In this document: positions 1 to 7,859 of the stretch, in pieces
Layout of the letters: the number at the start of each line of letters is the position of its first letter
Numbering within the stretch: the first letter of the stretch is position 1
The notes under the pieces: model-generated
Databases searched by the model: none
What the model was told of the DNA's origin: nothing
What the model saw: only the letters and a program-made list of their open reading frames with translations
Program-made: the position numbers and the translations under genes
Assembly: GCA_023444055.1 (NCBI GenBank)
Contig: JAEZRV010000038.1
Coordinates: 1 to 44,820, forward strand
From: Bacillota bacterium
GTDB lineage: Bacteria; Bacillota; Clostridia; Acetivibrionales; DSM-1351
Reading direction: 5' to 3'
DNA length: 44,820 bases

Positions 1-2340
1 GTTATGAGCTCCGTCCTTCAATGTTATGTAATAGAAGTTACCCATTCTAAGATCTGCTGAATAAACAAACATATCAGTAAGTTTCTTCATTTCAGCAATC
101 TGGGTATTCATTCCATTATACGCTAAATCAGCTGTACCTGTTGCACAGAAGATTCGTATATCATCTTTTGTATAACCTGCTTTTTTAGCGATTTCAGCTA
201 GATATTTAGCTTTGATTTCGTCATCGGTTCCTGTGAAACTATATCCTTCTTTCTTTATTGAGTCTACATCCTGCCAGCACCATAAACTAATTGGAACATA
301 GTATTTAAAGTAATCTATGCTATAAATGTAGTTATACCAAGTGCAGGCGGAACCCATGGAGAATCCAGCAACAGCTCTGTGATTTCTTGCTGCAAGCAAA
401 TCTTTTTCACTGCTAGACTGAGCATATACATTAAATTTTCCTTCTATTGTAGGTATGATATCCTTTACTAATTCATTATGGAAATTCTTAATACGGAACA
501 GTCCATCCTCCAGCTGTCTCTCAGGAGTATATGGAGCTGTATCATACCAGGTAGGAGTAACGATAATCATTGGCTTCATCTTGCCGGCAGCAATCAAATT
601 ATCAACTGCTCTCATAAGCTCAGAATTCTGATCAACACCACCAAAAGCAGTATTCTGACTCTCAGCATTTCCATGAATCAGGTATACTATATCATATTTC
701 TTAGTTTTATCGTTGGCATCATATCCGTGAGGAAGATATACAAGCATATACTTGTCTAAAGCCTTTGCGTCTTGATCGTAAGTGTTTGTTTTGTAGTCAA
801 CTCTTACGATAGATCCTCTTATGCTCTCAGGATCTGACGTCTTGTATGCCTTAGGTATATCTCTACACTCTTTTTCATCAAAGGACAAGTCGTTATGTAC
901 CAAATTATCAATGGCAGCTTGTAATCTAATACGTAAGTCGTCAAATTTTGCTTGTGTTGAAGCTTTGTCAGCAATGGCAGCTTCTGAATCTTTAATTAGT
1001 GTGTCAACTGCACTTCCGTTAGAATAGCGTTGAAGTTCGATATCCTTTGCACCCATGACTAAGGATTTCAAATCATAAAAATTTGTTTTTGGCACAGAAT
1101 TGAGACCTTTACCTGTTAAAAGCATTTGACCAAACTTCTTTGTATCCTGATAAGCAGTACCCGTAGTATCAAATATATTCATAGTAGCTATTCTTTTACT
1201 TCCAGTTGCATCATTGATCTGACCTTCTACACCCATTACCTTACCATTGGACGGGGTCTGAGACAATGCAACGCGGCCTTCAATTATATAACCGCCTGCT
1301 GCCGTCTTTGCAGCTGAATACAGATTTGTTAAATCACCATGGTCAGTGGATCTCTCATTTTTATAATTAATTCTAAACTGACTATCATCGCCTTCATATA
1401 TCCCACCTCTCTTATTATCTTCGTCCAGGAAAAATTCTACACTGTCTTTTTCATAAACATTACCGGAAGCATCGGAAAGGTTAGCATCCTTTACTTCTGC
1501 AAGGAAATACACAGCATTATCATCCCACAGCACCCTCATGGTTGCTGTTGTACTTGTACTGCCGGAACTTATTTTTGTAAACTTTACCGGTTCAGCAAGC
1601 TTCCAAGCATCTTCAATGTCTCCGTCAATACTATCAGGTGAGCCATAGTAAGCAACAACTCTTCCGCTGGCATCAAAACCATTGGCATCTACTGGGACCC
1701 TTTGAGTCCCTTGGTCACCATTAGTTGCCTTATCATAGCCGAGCTTCTGACCAAGAGTCACTGTTCCGCCGGAAACTGGTTTATCAAGAACTTCCATAAG
1801 CGCAGTTACCAAATTGGCATTGCTTATCTGGCCTTTAACATCACTGATCTTGGTAAGACCCTTTTCAGCTGCAAACTTAATCGTGTTTGCATACGTAAAG
1901 TCCTTCCCTATTTTGTAACCCAATGCTTCAAGCATTATCTTGTAAATAACCTGAGCGGTAGCCGGGCCGTTAGGATCAAATCTGTCTCTGCCTATACCAG
2001 TCCATCCCAACTGAGGATTAGCCTTGAGATATGCTAAGATATTTCTTCCTTTTTTCCATGCTAACGAATTAGCATCAGCAAAGTTCTCTTTAGATGAAAA
2101 ATTTAAAGCATCATCCTCTAGTCCACACAATTTAAGAAAGATCACTGCCGCCTGAATTCTTGTAGTTCCTTTTGCAAGGTAATCGGCATTCACACCATTC
2201 CCATCACCTATAATCACATTAAGCTTTTCCAAATACTGTGCATCAGTCTTGGCATTACCATCAGCATATGCAGGTATCAATAATGTTGCGAGTACACATA
2301 TTGCTAAGACCACTGCAATTAACTTTTTGAGATTTCTCAT
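1..2340 (-). CDS. Secreted esterase (CE1/feruloyl-esterase-like) with S-layer-like N terminus and CBM9-like domain, 3' truncated by window edge
   Basis: An open frame of 780 codons reads without a stop from an ATG at 2340 to base 1, so the C terminus lies outside the window. A GGAGG sits 9 bases before the ATG. Residues 1-26 are a signal peptide (MRNLKKLI..., ending AYA). Residues 27-190 look like S-layer-homology-type repeats (TRIQAAVIFLKL, FDPNGPATAQ). Residues about 229-410 resemble a CBM9-like carbohydrate-binding domain (VLWDDNAVYFLAEVKD, DSVEFFLDED). Residues about 480 onward are an esterase-D/CE1 alpha/beta hydrolase: oxyanion segment IHGN near 556, nucleophile Ser661 in GFSMGS, probable Asp738, and probable His779 in GAHN at the very edge. 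The likely role is removal of feruloyl or acetyl groups from plant cell wall polysaccharide at the cell surface. Whether the repeats bind the cell wall is inference. Confidence 0.8.
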   Translation of the reverse strand, partial: MRNLKKLIAVVLAICVLATLLIPAYADGNAKTDAQYLEKLNVIIGDGNGVNADYLAKGTTRIQAAVIFLKLCGLEDDALNFSSKENFADANSLAWKKGRNILAYLKANPQLGWTGIGRDRFDPNGPATAQVIYKIMLEALGYKIGKDFTYANTIKFAAEKGLTKISDVKGQISNANLVTALMEVLDKPVSGGTVTLGQKLGYDKATNGDQGTQRVPVDANGFDASGRVVAYYGSPDSIDGDIEDAWKLAEPVKFTKISSGSTSTTATMRVLWDDNAVYFLAEVKDANLSDASGNVYEKDSVEFFLDEDNKRGGIYEGDDSQFRINYKNERSTDHGDLTNLYSAAKTAAGGYIIEGRVALSQTPSNGKVMGVEGQINDATGSKRIATMNIFDTTGTAYQDTKKFGQMLLTGKGLNSVPKTNFYDLKSLVMGAKDIELQRYSNGSAVDTLIKDSEAAIADKASTQAKFDDLRIRLQAAIDNLVHNDLSFDEKECRDIPKAYKTSDPESIRGSIVRVDYKTNTYDQDAKALDKYMLVYLPHGYDANDKTKKYDIVYLIHGNAESQNTAFGGVDQNSELMRAVDNLIAAGKMKPMIIVTPTWYDTAPYTPERQLEDGLFRIKNFHNELVKDIIPTIEGKFNVYAQSSSEKDLLAARNHRAVAGFSMGSACTWYNYIYSIDYFKYYVPISLWCWQDVDSIKKEGYSFTGTDDEIKAKYLAEIAKKAGYTKDDIRIFCATGTADLAYNGMNTQIAEMKKLTDMFVYSADLRMGNFYYITLKDGAHN

Positions 2341-2618
2341 ACTCTCAAATCCTCCTTGGTATAATAAATATTAAGGTCACCTTTTATAGCCTTAATTTTC
2401 ATTGAACATCAAAACTATATGGTTCTGTTGCAAAAATTTTTGCCTACTCTGCAACACCTATTTAAAAATTATATCCAATTGTTGGTAAAGTGTAAATGTC
2501 ATATGGGGGGATAAAATTTGTTAAAATACTAAATTAATTTGCTGTATTCCCATCAGTATACTATTTGTGAACCAATTCACTTAATCATACCTAAACTGTA
2601 CCAAATTTCGAACCTTTC

Positions 2619-4478
2619 TCAGTAATTCAAAGGATAATTTGTATTGTTAATCATTTCGATTACTATTTGAGACAAATCGAAATCATCAATTGTTCCATTT
2701 CCATCTTGATCAGCATCATATTGGGATGTATCTGTGGAAGAAGCCACATCACCATAGTACCAGGCATCAATCCCCAAATCAAGAAGCGTATATTCTCCCG
2801 AACGGTTAACGTCTGTTGTTGCAGGCTCTATCATTATAAGCTTTTCACCACAATATTCTTCTTTTACATCTTCTTCAAGTGTTGCATTGTCTGCTATACG
2901 CCCTTTTGTTATATCAATCTTTGCCTCACCTTTTGCAATTGTTTTGAATTTTAGTTTAAGCAGTATTTTATCGCCATTTGCGGCATTTGCTTTTCCAAGG
3001 CTCGCCGTTATGAATCTTTTAATTCCAGTCTCGATATCAGCTTCTTTGAATATTTTTATTCCATCAGCAGCTTCAGCACTAACGAACTGTAACTTTGCAG
3101 TATCAAAAGATATTATTAAATCTTCTGCACATATCTTGTCCGCATTATGTATTACAATGTTGGCTGTTATTTCGTCTCCTAGCTTTACTTTATCAACAGA
3201 TGTGACCTCAAGGGTTACAGAAGGATTTTTGGGAGTTGCTGATACTTCATTTGAGTTTACACCTTCACCACCAGCATTTACAGCAGACACAACATAGTAG
3301 TAAGTTATACCATTTGTTACCTTGTTATCAGTATATATAGCTGCTGAAGTTGTTGCTATTGTTGTGTAATCCCCATTAGAAGTAGTAGCTCGCTTTACAT
3401 TGTAGCTTGTAGCTGCATCAACTTTATTCCATGATAAAGTTACTTCAGCATTCCCACTATTAGCGATTAAGCTAGTTGGTGCTTCGGGTTTAGCTACTTG
3501 TGGAATGGCAGAAGCTTCGTTTGAATTTTTGCTCTCTCCTGCTGAGTTTAATGCGCTAACCACATAATAGTAACAGGTACCATTTGTTACATCATTATCT
3601 ATATAGGTTGGCGACGTAACAGTGGCAAGTGTTGTGTATGGTCCACCTGCGGTCATAGAACGCTTAATGGTATAACTTGTTGCATTATCAGCAGTATCCC
3701 ATGCTAAACTTATTTTTGAATTATCGCCAGTAGCTCTAAGATTGGTTGGTTCATTACAAGAAATATCCTTATCATATATTTTAATATTGTCTAAATCACC
3801 TAGAAAATAATTTACACTACTAGCATTGTGACAACCAATTTCCAAATTGTTATCTACATGACCTGATAAGCGTGTATTTCTGCCTTCACCAACTATTTTT
3901 CCATCTATATAAAGCTTCATTCCATTGGCATTAGTAGTCCCATCATAGGTATAAACTATGTCATGCCATTTATTATCACAAATAGATGAAGGAGAATAAA
4001 TATTACCACCAGTTTCAATTACTACTAAATGTCCATATGTACCATTACTAACAGCATTACTTACTGGACCAAGTATTGCAATACCTGTTCCATTTGGGAG
4101 TTTACTGTTTCCATCTAAAGTATGCATTATCCAACTATTATTTATAGTTGGCATTGAAGGAACTTTTACCCTAAAACATATGGTTTTTTTACCTGTAGGG
4201 ATGATAGAGCTTGTAAACTTTATTACATCACTTGTTCCATTAAAATTTCTATATTTTTGTCCATTATCAGTTTTTATATTATTTCTTGAGCAAGTGCCAT
4301 TTATTTTTCCGCTAGCTGCCGTATCCAAAACCGTTGTTCCACTGTCATTATCAAAATTATACTCGTGAATAGGTGTAAAAGTTGTAGAGTCTGTTGCAAA
4401 AACACTTGCTTGTGTAAAAGAAAAAATACTGACTAATGCAAAAACTAAAAATAGAAACTTAACAAAATTTTTTCTCAT
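2619..4478 (-). CDS. Secreted LamG-FN3-FN3-cohesin-dockerin protein
   Basis: This 619-residue protein starts with a signal peptide (1-28, ending in SVFA). Next come a laminin-G/concanavalin-like fold (about 38-236, with the LYIDGKIVGEG strand typical of LamG_3), two fibronectin type III domains (about 243-330 and 333-418, each with a YYYVVSA strand), a cohesin-like domain (about 422-553) and a C-terminal dockerin-like module (about 558-612). The dockerin has two calcium-loop segments, DVNRSGEYTLLD and DADQDGNGTIDD. It lacks the AID recognition residues seen in the cellulase dockerin of this window, so its partner is probably different. A cohesin and a dockerin on one chain suggest an adaptor that both docks and accepts a partner. 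The ATG follows AGGTTTTG-type sequence with GGAGG at 4485-4489. A broken relative of the last two modules lies at 20656-21141. Confidence 0.8.
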   Translation of the reverse strand: MRKNFVKFLFLVFALVSIFSFTQASVFATDSTTFTPIHEYNFDNDSGTTVLDTAASGKINGTCSRNNIKTDNGQKYRNFNGTSDVIKFTSSIIPTGKKTICFRVKVPSMPTINNSWIMHTLDGNSKLPNGTGIAILGPVSNAVSNGTYGHLVVIETGGNIYSPSSICDNKWHDIVYTYDGTTNANGMKLYIDGKIVGEGRNTRLSGHVDNNLEIGCHNASSVNYFLGDLDNIKIYDKDISCNEPTNLRATGDNSKISLAWDTADNATSYTIKRSMTAGGPYTTLATVTSPTYIDNDVTNGTCYYYVVSALNSAGESKNSNEASAIPQVAKPEAPTSLIANSGNAEVTLSWNKVDAATSYNVKRATTSNGDYTTIATTSAAIYTDNKVTNGITYYYVVSAVNAGGEGVNSNEVSATPKNPSVTLEVTSVDKVKLGDEITANIVIHNADKICAEDLIISFDTAKLQFVSAEAADGIKIFKEADIETGIKRFITASLGKANAANGDKILLKLKFKTIAKGEAKIDITKGRIADNATLEEDVKEEYCGEKLIMIEPATTDVNRSGEYTLLDLGIDAWYYGDVASSTDTSQYDADQDGNGTIDDFDLSQIVIEMINNTNYPLNY

Positions 4479-4668
4479 GACAAAACCTCCATTAATTTAA
4501 TTAAACACCAGTATTATACAATTTTGCTTAAAGAAACAACAGTCTGATATTTAAAAAAATAGTGAAGTACAATGAAAGGTTAAGAGAATAGCATTAAAGC
4601 AACGAGGCATGTTGTTCAAAACGGACATTATCCGTTGGATTTTATGTAATCTTTTCCATGAATAATTA

Positions 4669-4920
4669 TTATTTTATCAGCTCTTCTACAGTACAAAAAG
4701 TATATCCCTCTGCTTTTAATGTCATTGCAATTTTCTTTATTGCAGTTAAAGTATCTCCAGCTTTGTACATTGAATGTAAAAGAATAATAGAACCACATTT
4801 TGCATTGTCAATCACATAGTTGGCAATTTCATCTGGCGAGGATTCACCCCCCAAATATGTTTCAGGCTCAATATCCCATGTTACCGATGTTATATCAGAA
4901 TTTTTTATGTATAAAGGCAC
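4669..4920 (-). pseudogene. Polysaccharide deacetylase, C-terminal fragment
   Basis: The 83 codons correspond to the C-terminal third of a NodB-type polysaccharide deacetylase: a WDIEPETY strand, then GSIILLHSM (the family's P-G-S-I-I-L-L-H motif), then a final helix ending TVEELIK. The N-terminal catalytic part with the metal-binding Asp and His-x3-His is missing, and no good ribosome binding site precedes the ATG. It lies 21 bases downstream of cbiX on the same strand. The fragment is most likely a remnant left by a deletion whose right break is just after cbiX. Confidence 0.6.
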
Positions 4921-4941
4921 ATAAATAAAAATTTTTTACTA

Positions 4942-5304
4942 TTACTCCACCAACTTAATCCTGTCAACTACTATTTCTGCAATCCTTTCATCATCCCCAA
5001 GATGCTTGCTCATAATAATTTTTATATTCGGGTATTTTTTTTTCAAATTGTCGATTTCACGAGGAATGTCAACATTAACATGGGTACCGTCAAATAAAAA
5101 CATCGGTATTACTTTTATGGTATCTGCCCCTTCTTTTATAAGGCAGTCTATCCCAGTTTCAAGGTTCTGTTCCGAGAATTGGTAATAGGCAGGATAGACC
5201 AGTGTAAGACCTGTTTTTTGTTTAACCTTACTTATAATTGAGTCCAGCAATTCCTCAGCTCCCTGCCTCTTACTGCCATGAGCCAGTATCAGTACACCGT
5301 CCAT
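4942..5304 (-). CDS. cbiX: Small CbiX/SirB-type sirohydrochlorin chelatase
   Basis: The 120-residue protein is the size of the short single-domain CbiX chelatases that act as dimers. The metal-binding histidines are visible: His9 in LILAHGS and His75 in DGTHVNVDIP. It would insert Fe(II) (or cobalt) into sirohydrochlorin to make siroheme in the cytosol, the entry to the Ahb branch encoded at 12.6-15.8 kb. An upstream in-frame extension to 5334 is possible but would run through the conserved leader structure (5302-5391). The ATG at 5304 is exactly where the paralogous leader places the nirJ2 start, so I use it. There is no Shine-Dalgarno directly before this ATG. Last gene of the hem unit, 266 bases after hemL. 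Confidence 0.85.
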   Translation of the reverse strand: MDGVLILAHGSKRQGAEELLDSIISKVKQKTGLTLVYPAYYQFSEQNLETGIDCLIKEGADTIKVIPMFLFDGTHVNVDIPREIDNLKKKYPNIKIIMSKHLGDDERIAEIVVDRIKLVE

Positions 5305-5391
5305 AATTATGCCCATGCCCAGCATTTCGCACAAAGAACATCAAAGAAATGTACATTTCTCTGACAGAAATGGCATGGGCTCGGTACCTCC
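5302..5391 (-). promoter_or_regulatory. Structured RNA leader of cbiX (copy A of a repeated element)
   Basis: Read on the minus strand, GGAGGT (5391-5386) is followed by ACCGA, then helix P1 5' arm GCCCATGCC (5380-5372), an 8-nt linker, a 9-bp hairpin P2 with loop GTAC (5363-5342), a short hairpin around a conserved TTGTG, and P1 3' arm GGCATGGGC (5319-5311). ATAATT and the cbiX ATG come next. The copy before nirJ2 (13833-13921) is about 80% identical and has compensatory changes in P1 and P2. The structure and spacing are seen directly. A regulatory RNA function, and siroheme or heme as ligand, are inference. I do not recognise it as a known riboswitch class. Confidence 0.65.
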
Positions 5392-5444
5392 TTAATTTGT
5401 TTTTGTATTTATTTCAACCTTATAACGAGGCAAGAAAATGTCCC

Positions 5445-5557
5445 CCACTTCTATAAGTGGCGGGTATCACTTTGGTTATCAGGCGGTGAGAATATCTCCC
5501 GCCTCGATGAAACGCCGCTGATGTAATGAAATTTTTCTACACTCGAAAAATTTCATT
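5445..5557. repeat. Cluster of three hairpins downstream of hemL (possible IS200/IS605-type end or remnant, and terminator)
   Basis: Three inverted repeats lie in a row. 5445-5460 has arms CCACTT and AAGTGG. 5481-5504 has arms AGGCGG(T)GAGA and TCTCCCGCCT. 5525-5557 is a perfect 13-bp stem, AATGAAATTTTTC, around a 7-nt loop. The last one starts 13 bases after the hemL stop and could terminate transcription in either direction. The dense subterminal hairpins with a CCACTT...AAGTGG foot recall the ends of IS200/IS605 elements, but no transposase is present, so this origin is a guess. It separates hemL from cbiX. Confidence 0.45.
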
Positions 5558-5570
5558 TTGAATCTAGGCG

Positions 5571-6860
5571 TTATAATCCCCCTGAAAAAGCCAGTTCAAT
5601 AGCTTCCTTTGTCTTTTCAATATCTATATCGTCATGCACGCTTGATACAAATATTGCCTCAAACTGCGATGGAGCAGCATACACACCTTGTTCAAGCATT
5701 TCTTTAAAATACTTTGCAAACCTTCCGGTATCCGATTTTATTGCAGTACTATAATCCCGTACGTCCTCTGCGGTAAAAAACACGCTTAATAATGAGCCAA
5801 TCCTATTTACCCTTATTGGTATGCCGTATCTCCCGCTTGACTTATAAAAAGCCTCCTCCAATTGTTTACCCTTATTGCTTATATCCTCATATATAAATGG
5901 ATTGTCCCTCAGTATCTCCAATGTCTTAATTCCTGCGGACATTGCCACCGGATTGCCTGAGAGTGTTCCTGCCTGGTAAACAGGTCCTGACGGAGATATC
6001 CTCTCCATAATCTCCCGTTTACCGCCATATGCACCTACCGGCATTCCTCCACCTATAATTTTACCGAATATGGTTAAGTCGGGTTCAACACCATAGTAGC
6101 CTTGCGCTCCGCTATATCCAACCCTGAAACCGGTTATAACTTCATCAAAAATAAGGAGGGTCTCATATTTATAAGTGAGTTCTCTTAATAGTTTTAAAAA
6201 ACCTTCCTCCGGCAGAACAACGCCCATATTTGCTGCAACAGGCTCTATAATTACAGCTGCAAGCTTATCACCGCAAGCTTTAAATATTTCTTCAACTCCT
6301 TGAAAATCATTATATGTTGCTGTCAGTGTATTACGTGCATAATCAGCCGGAACCCCTGCACTGTCCGGCACCCCGGTAGTCAAAGCCCCTGACCCTGCCT
6401 TTACAAGCAGTCCATCGGAATGTCCATGATAGCAGCCTTCAAATTTCAATATTTTATCCCTGCCAGTATATCCTCTTGCCAGCCTTATTGCACTCATTAC
6501 CGCTTCAGTACCCGAACTGACCATTCTTACCATTTCCACCGAAGGAACAGCCTCACATACCATAGACGCCAAACAGACTTCCTTCTCAGTAGGAGCGCCA
6601 TAGCTTGTCCCATCGTGAACAGCCCTTATAATTTCTTCCGTCACTTCAGGGTTCGCGTGTCCAAGGATCATAGGCCCCCACGAACATACGTAGTCTATAT
6701 ATTCATTACCGTCTATATCAAATATTTTAGATCCTGATGCTTTTTTTATGAAAGCAGGGTTCATACCTACTGATTTAAAAGCCCTTACAGGACTATTTAC
6801 ACCTCCGGGTATATACTGTTTTGCTTTTTCAAATAATTCCGAAGACCTCTTGTTAAGCAT
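5571..6860 (-). CDS. hemL: Glutamate-1-semialdehyde 2,1-aminomutase
   Basis: The 429-residue protein has the usual length of the family. It converts glutamate-1-semialdehyde to 5-aminolevulinate with pyridoxal phosphate, the second step of the C5 heme pathway. The cofactor lysine is Lys267 in FGKIIGGGMPVGA. The N terminus SSELFEKAKQYIPGGVNSPV and the cofactor-binding SSGTEAVMSAIRLARGYTGR are diagnostic. The start is preceded by GGAGG at a normal distance. It sits 25 bases downstream of hemB in the same minus-strand unit. Confidence 0.96.
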   Translation of the reverse strand: MLNKRSSELFEKAKQYIPGGVNSPVRAFKSVGMNPAFIKKASGSKIFDIDGNEYIDYVCSWGPMILGHANPEVTEEIIRAVHDGTSYGAPTEKEVCLASMVCEAVPSVEMVRMVSSGTEAVMSAIRLARGYTGRDKILKFEGCYHGHSDGLLVKAGSGALTTGVPDSAGVPADYARNTLTATYNDFQGVEEIFKACGDKLAAVIIEPVAANMGVVLPEEGFLKLLRELTYKYETLLIFDEVITGFRVGYSGAQGYYGVEPDLTIFGKIIGGGMPVGAYGGKREIMERISPSGPVYQAGTLSGNPVAMSAGIKTLEILRDNPFIYEDISNKGKQLEEAFYKSSGRYGIPIRVNRIGSLLSVFFTAEDVRDYSTAIKSDTGRFAKYFKEMLEQGVYAAPSQFEAIFVSSVHDDIDIEKTKEAIELAFSGGL

Positions 6861-6885
6861 ATAATTACCTCCAGGTTAAATTTCG

Positions 6886-7857
6886 TTAATCTTTAAGCCA
6901 TTGTGCAATTTGCTTTGCATGATATGTTATTATAATTTTTGCTCCTGCGCGCTTTATGGCTGTTATGGATTCAAGCACTGCCGCCTTTTCATCTATCCAG
7001 CCATTTATAGCAGCAGCTTTAATCATCGAATACTCTCCACTTACATTGTAAGCTGCAATTGGAGCATCGAACCTTAGGCTTATTTGATTAATAACATCCA
7101 GATAAGCCATTGCAGGTTTTACCATAACTATATCTGCTCCCTCGAGTATATCAAGCTCTACTTCACGCACAGCCTCTTTAATATTTGCGTAATCCATCTG
7201 GTATGTTTTTCTGTCTCCAAATACCGGTTTTGAGTGGGCTGCATCCCTGAAAGGCCCATAAAAAGCAGAAGAATACTTTGCACTATATGCCATAATGGCT
7301 TTATCCTCGAAACCGTTTCTATCGAGGGCTTCCCTTATGGCACCAACCCTTCCGTCCATCATATCGGAAGGAGCTATAATATCAGCACCTGCTTCGGCAT
7401 AGCTTAAAGCTGTTTTTACTATAAGCTCTACCGATTCATCATTTATAATTTTACCATCCCTCACAACACCGCAATGTCCGTGACTTGTATATTCACAAAG
7501 GCATACATCGGCTATAAGAAGCATATTCGGAAACATCTTTTTAGCTTCATACAAAGCTCTTTGTATTATCCCGCTGCTAACAAAAGCACCTGACCCAATC
7601 TCATCCTTGCTTTCAGGCACGCCAAAAAGCAAAACCGCTGGTATACCAGCCTTTTGCACCTCTTCAAGCTCTTTTAAAAAATTATCTATTGATAAATGGT
7701 ATACTCCCGGCATTGAGGGAATTTCAGCTTTAATGCCTGTTCCTTCAACTATAAACAATGGATATACCAAATCATTTACCGAAATTTCTGTTTCCCTTAC
7801 AAGCTTCCTCATTCCTTCATTAACTCTAAGCCTTCTTGGTCTTCTTATAATATCCAT
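6886..7857 (-). CDS. hemB: Delta-aminolevulinate dehydratase (porphobilinogen synthase)
   Basis: The 323-residue enzyme condenses two 5-aminolevulinates to porphobilinogen. Both catalytic lysines are seen: Lys194 (MAYSAKYSSAFYGPFRDA) and the Schiff-base Lys247 (MVKPAMAYLDV). Cys119, Cys121 and Cys129 in DVCLCEYTSHGHC form the zinc site, so this is the zinc-type enzyme. The ATG lies two bases after the cobA/hemD stop and its GGAGG is inside the upstream gene, pointing to translational coupling. Confidence 0.96.
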   Translation of the reverse strand: MDIIRRPRRLRVNEGMRKLVRETEISVNDLVYPLFIVEGTGIKAEIPSMPGVYHLSIDNFLKELEEVQKAGIPAVLLFGVPESKDEIGSGAFVSSGIIQRALYEAKKMFPNMLLIADVCLCEYTSHGHCGVVRDGKIINDESVELIVKTALSYAEAGADIIAPSDMMDGRVGAIREALDRNGFEDKAIMAYSAKYSSAFYGPFRDAAHSKPVFGDRKTYQMDYANIKEAVREVELDILEGADIVMVKPAMAYLDVINQISLRFDAPIAAYNVSGEYSMIKAAAINGWIDEKAAVLESITAIKRAGAKIIITYHAKQIAQWLKD

Positions 7858-7859
7858 TG

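Noticed and set aside
5330..5380. Selenocysteine reading of TGA in the cbiX leader frame, which would extend the Cys-rich peptide into CbiX
   Set aside because: One indel relative to the nirJ2 copy explains the TGA more simply, and no selenocysteine machinery or insertion element is evident in the window.
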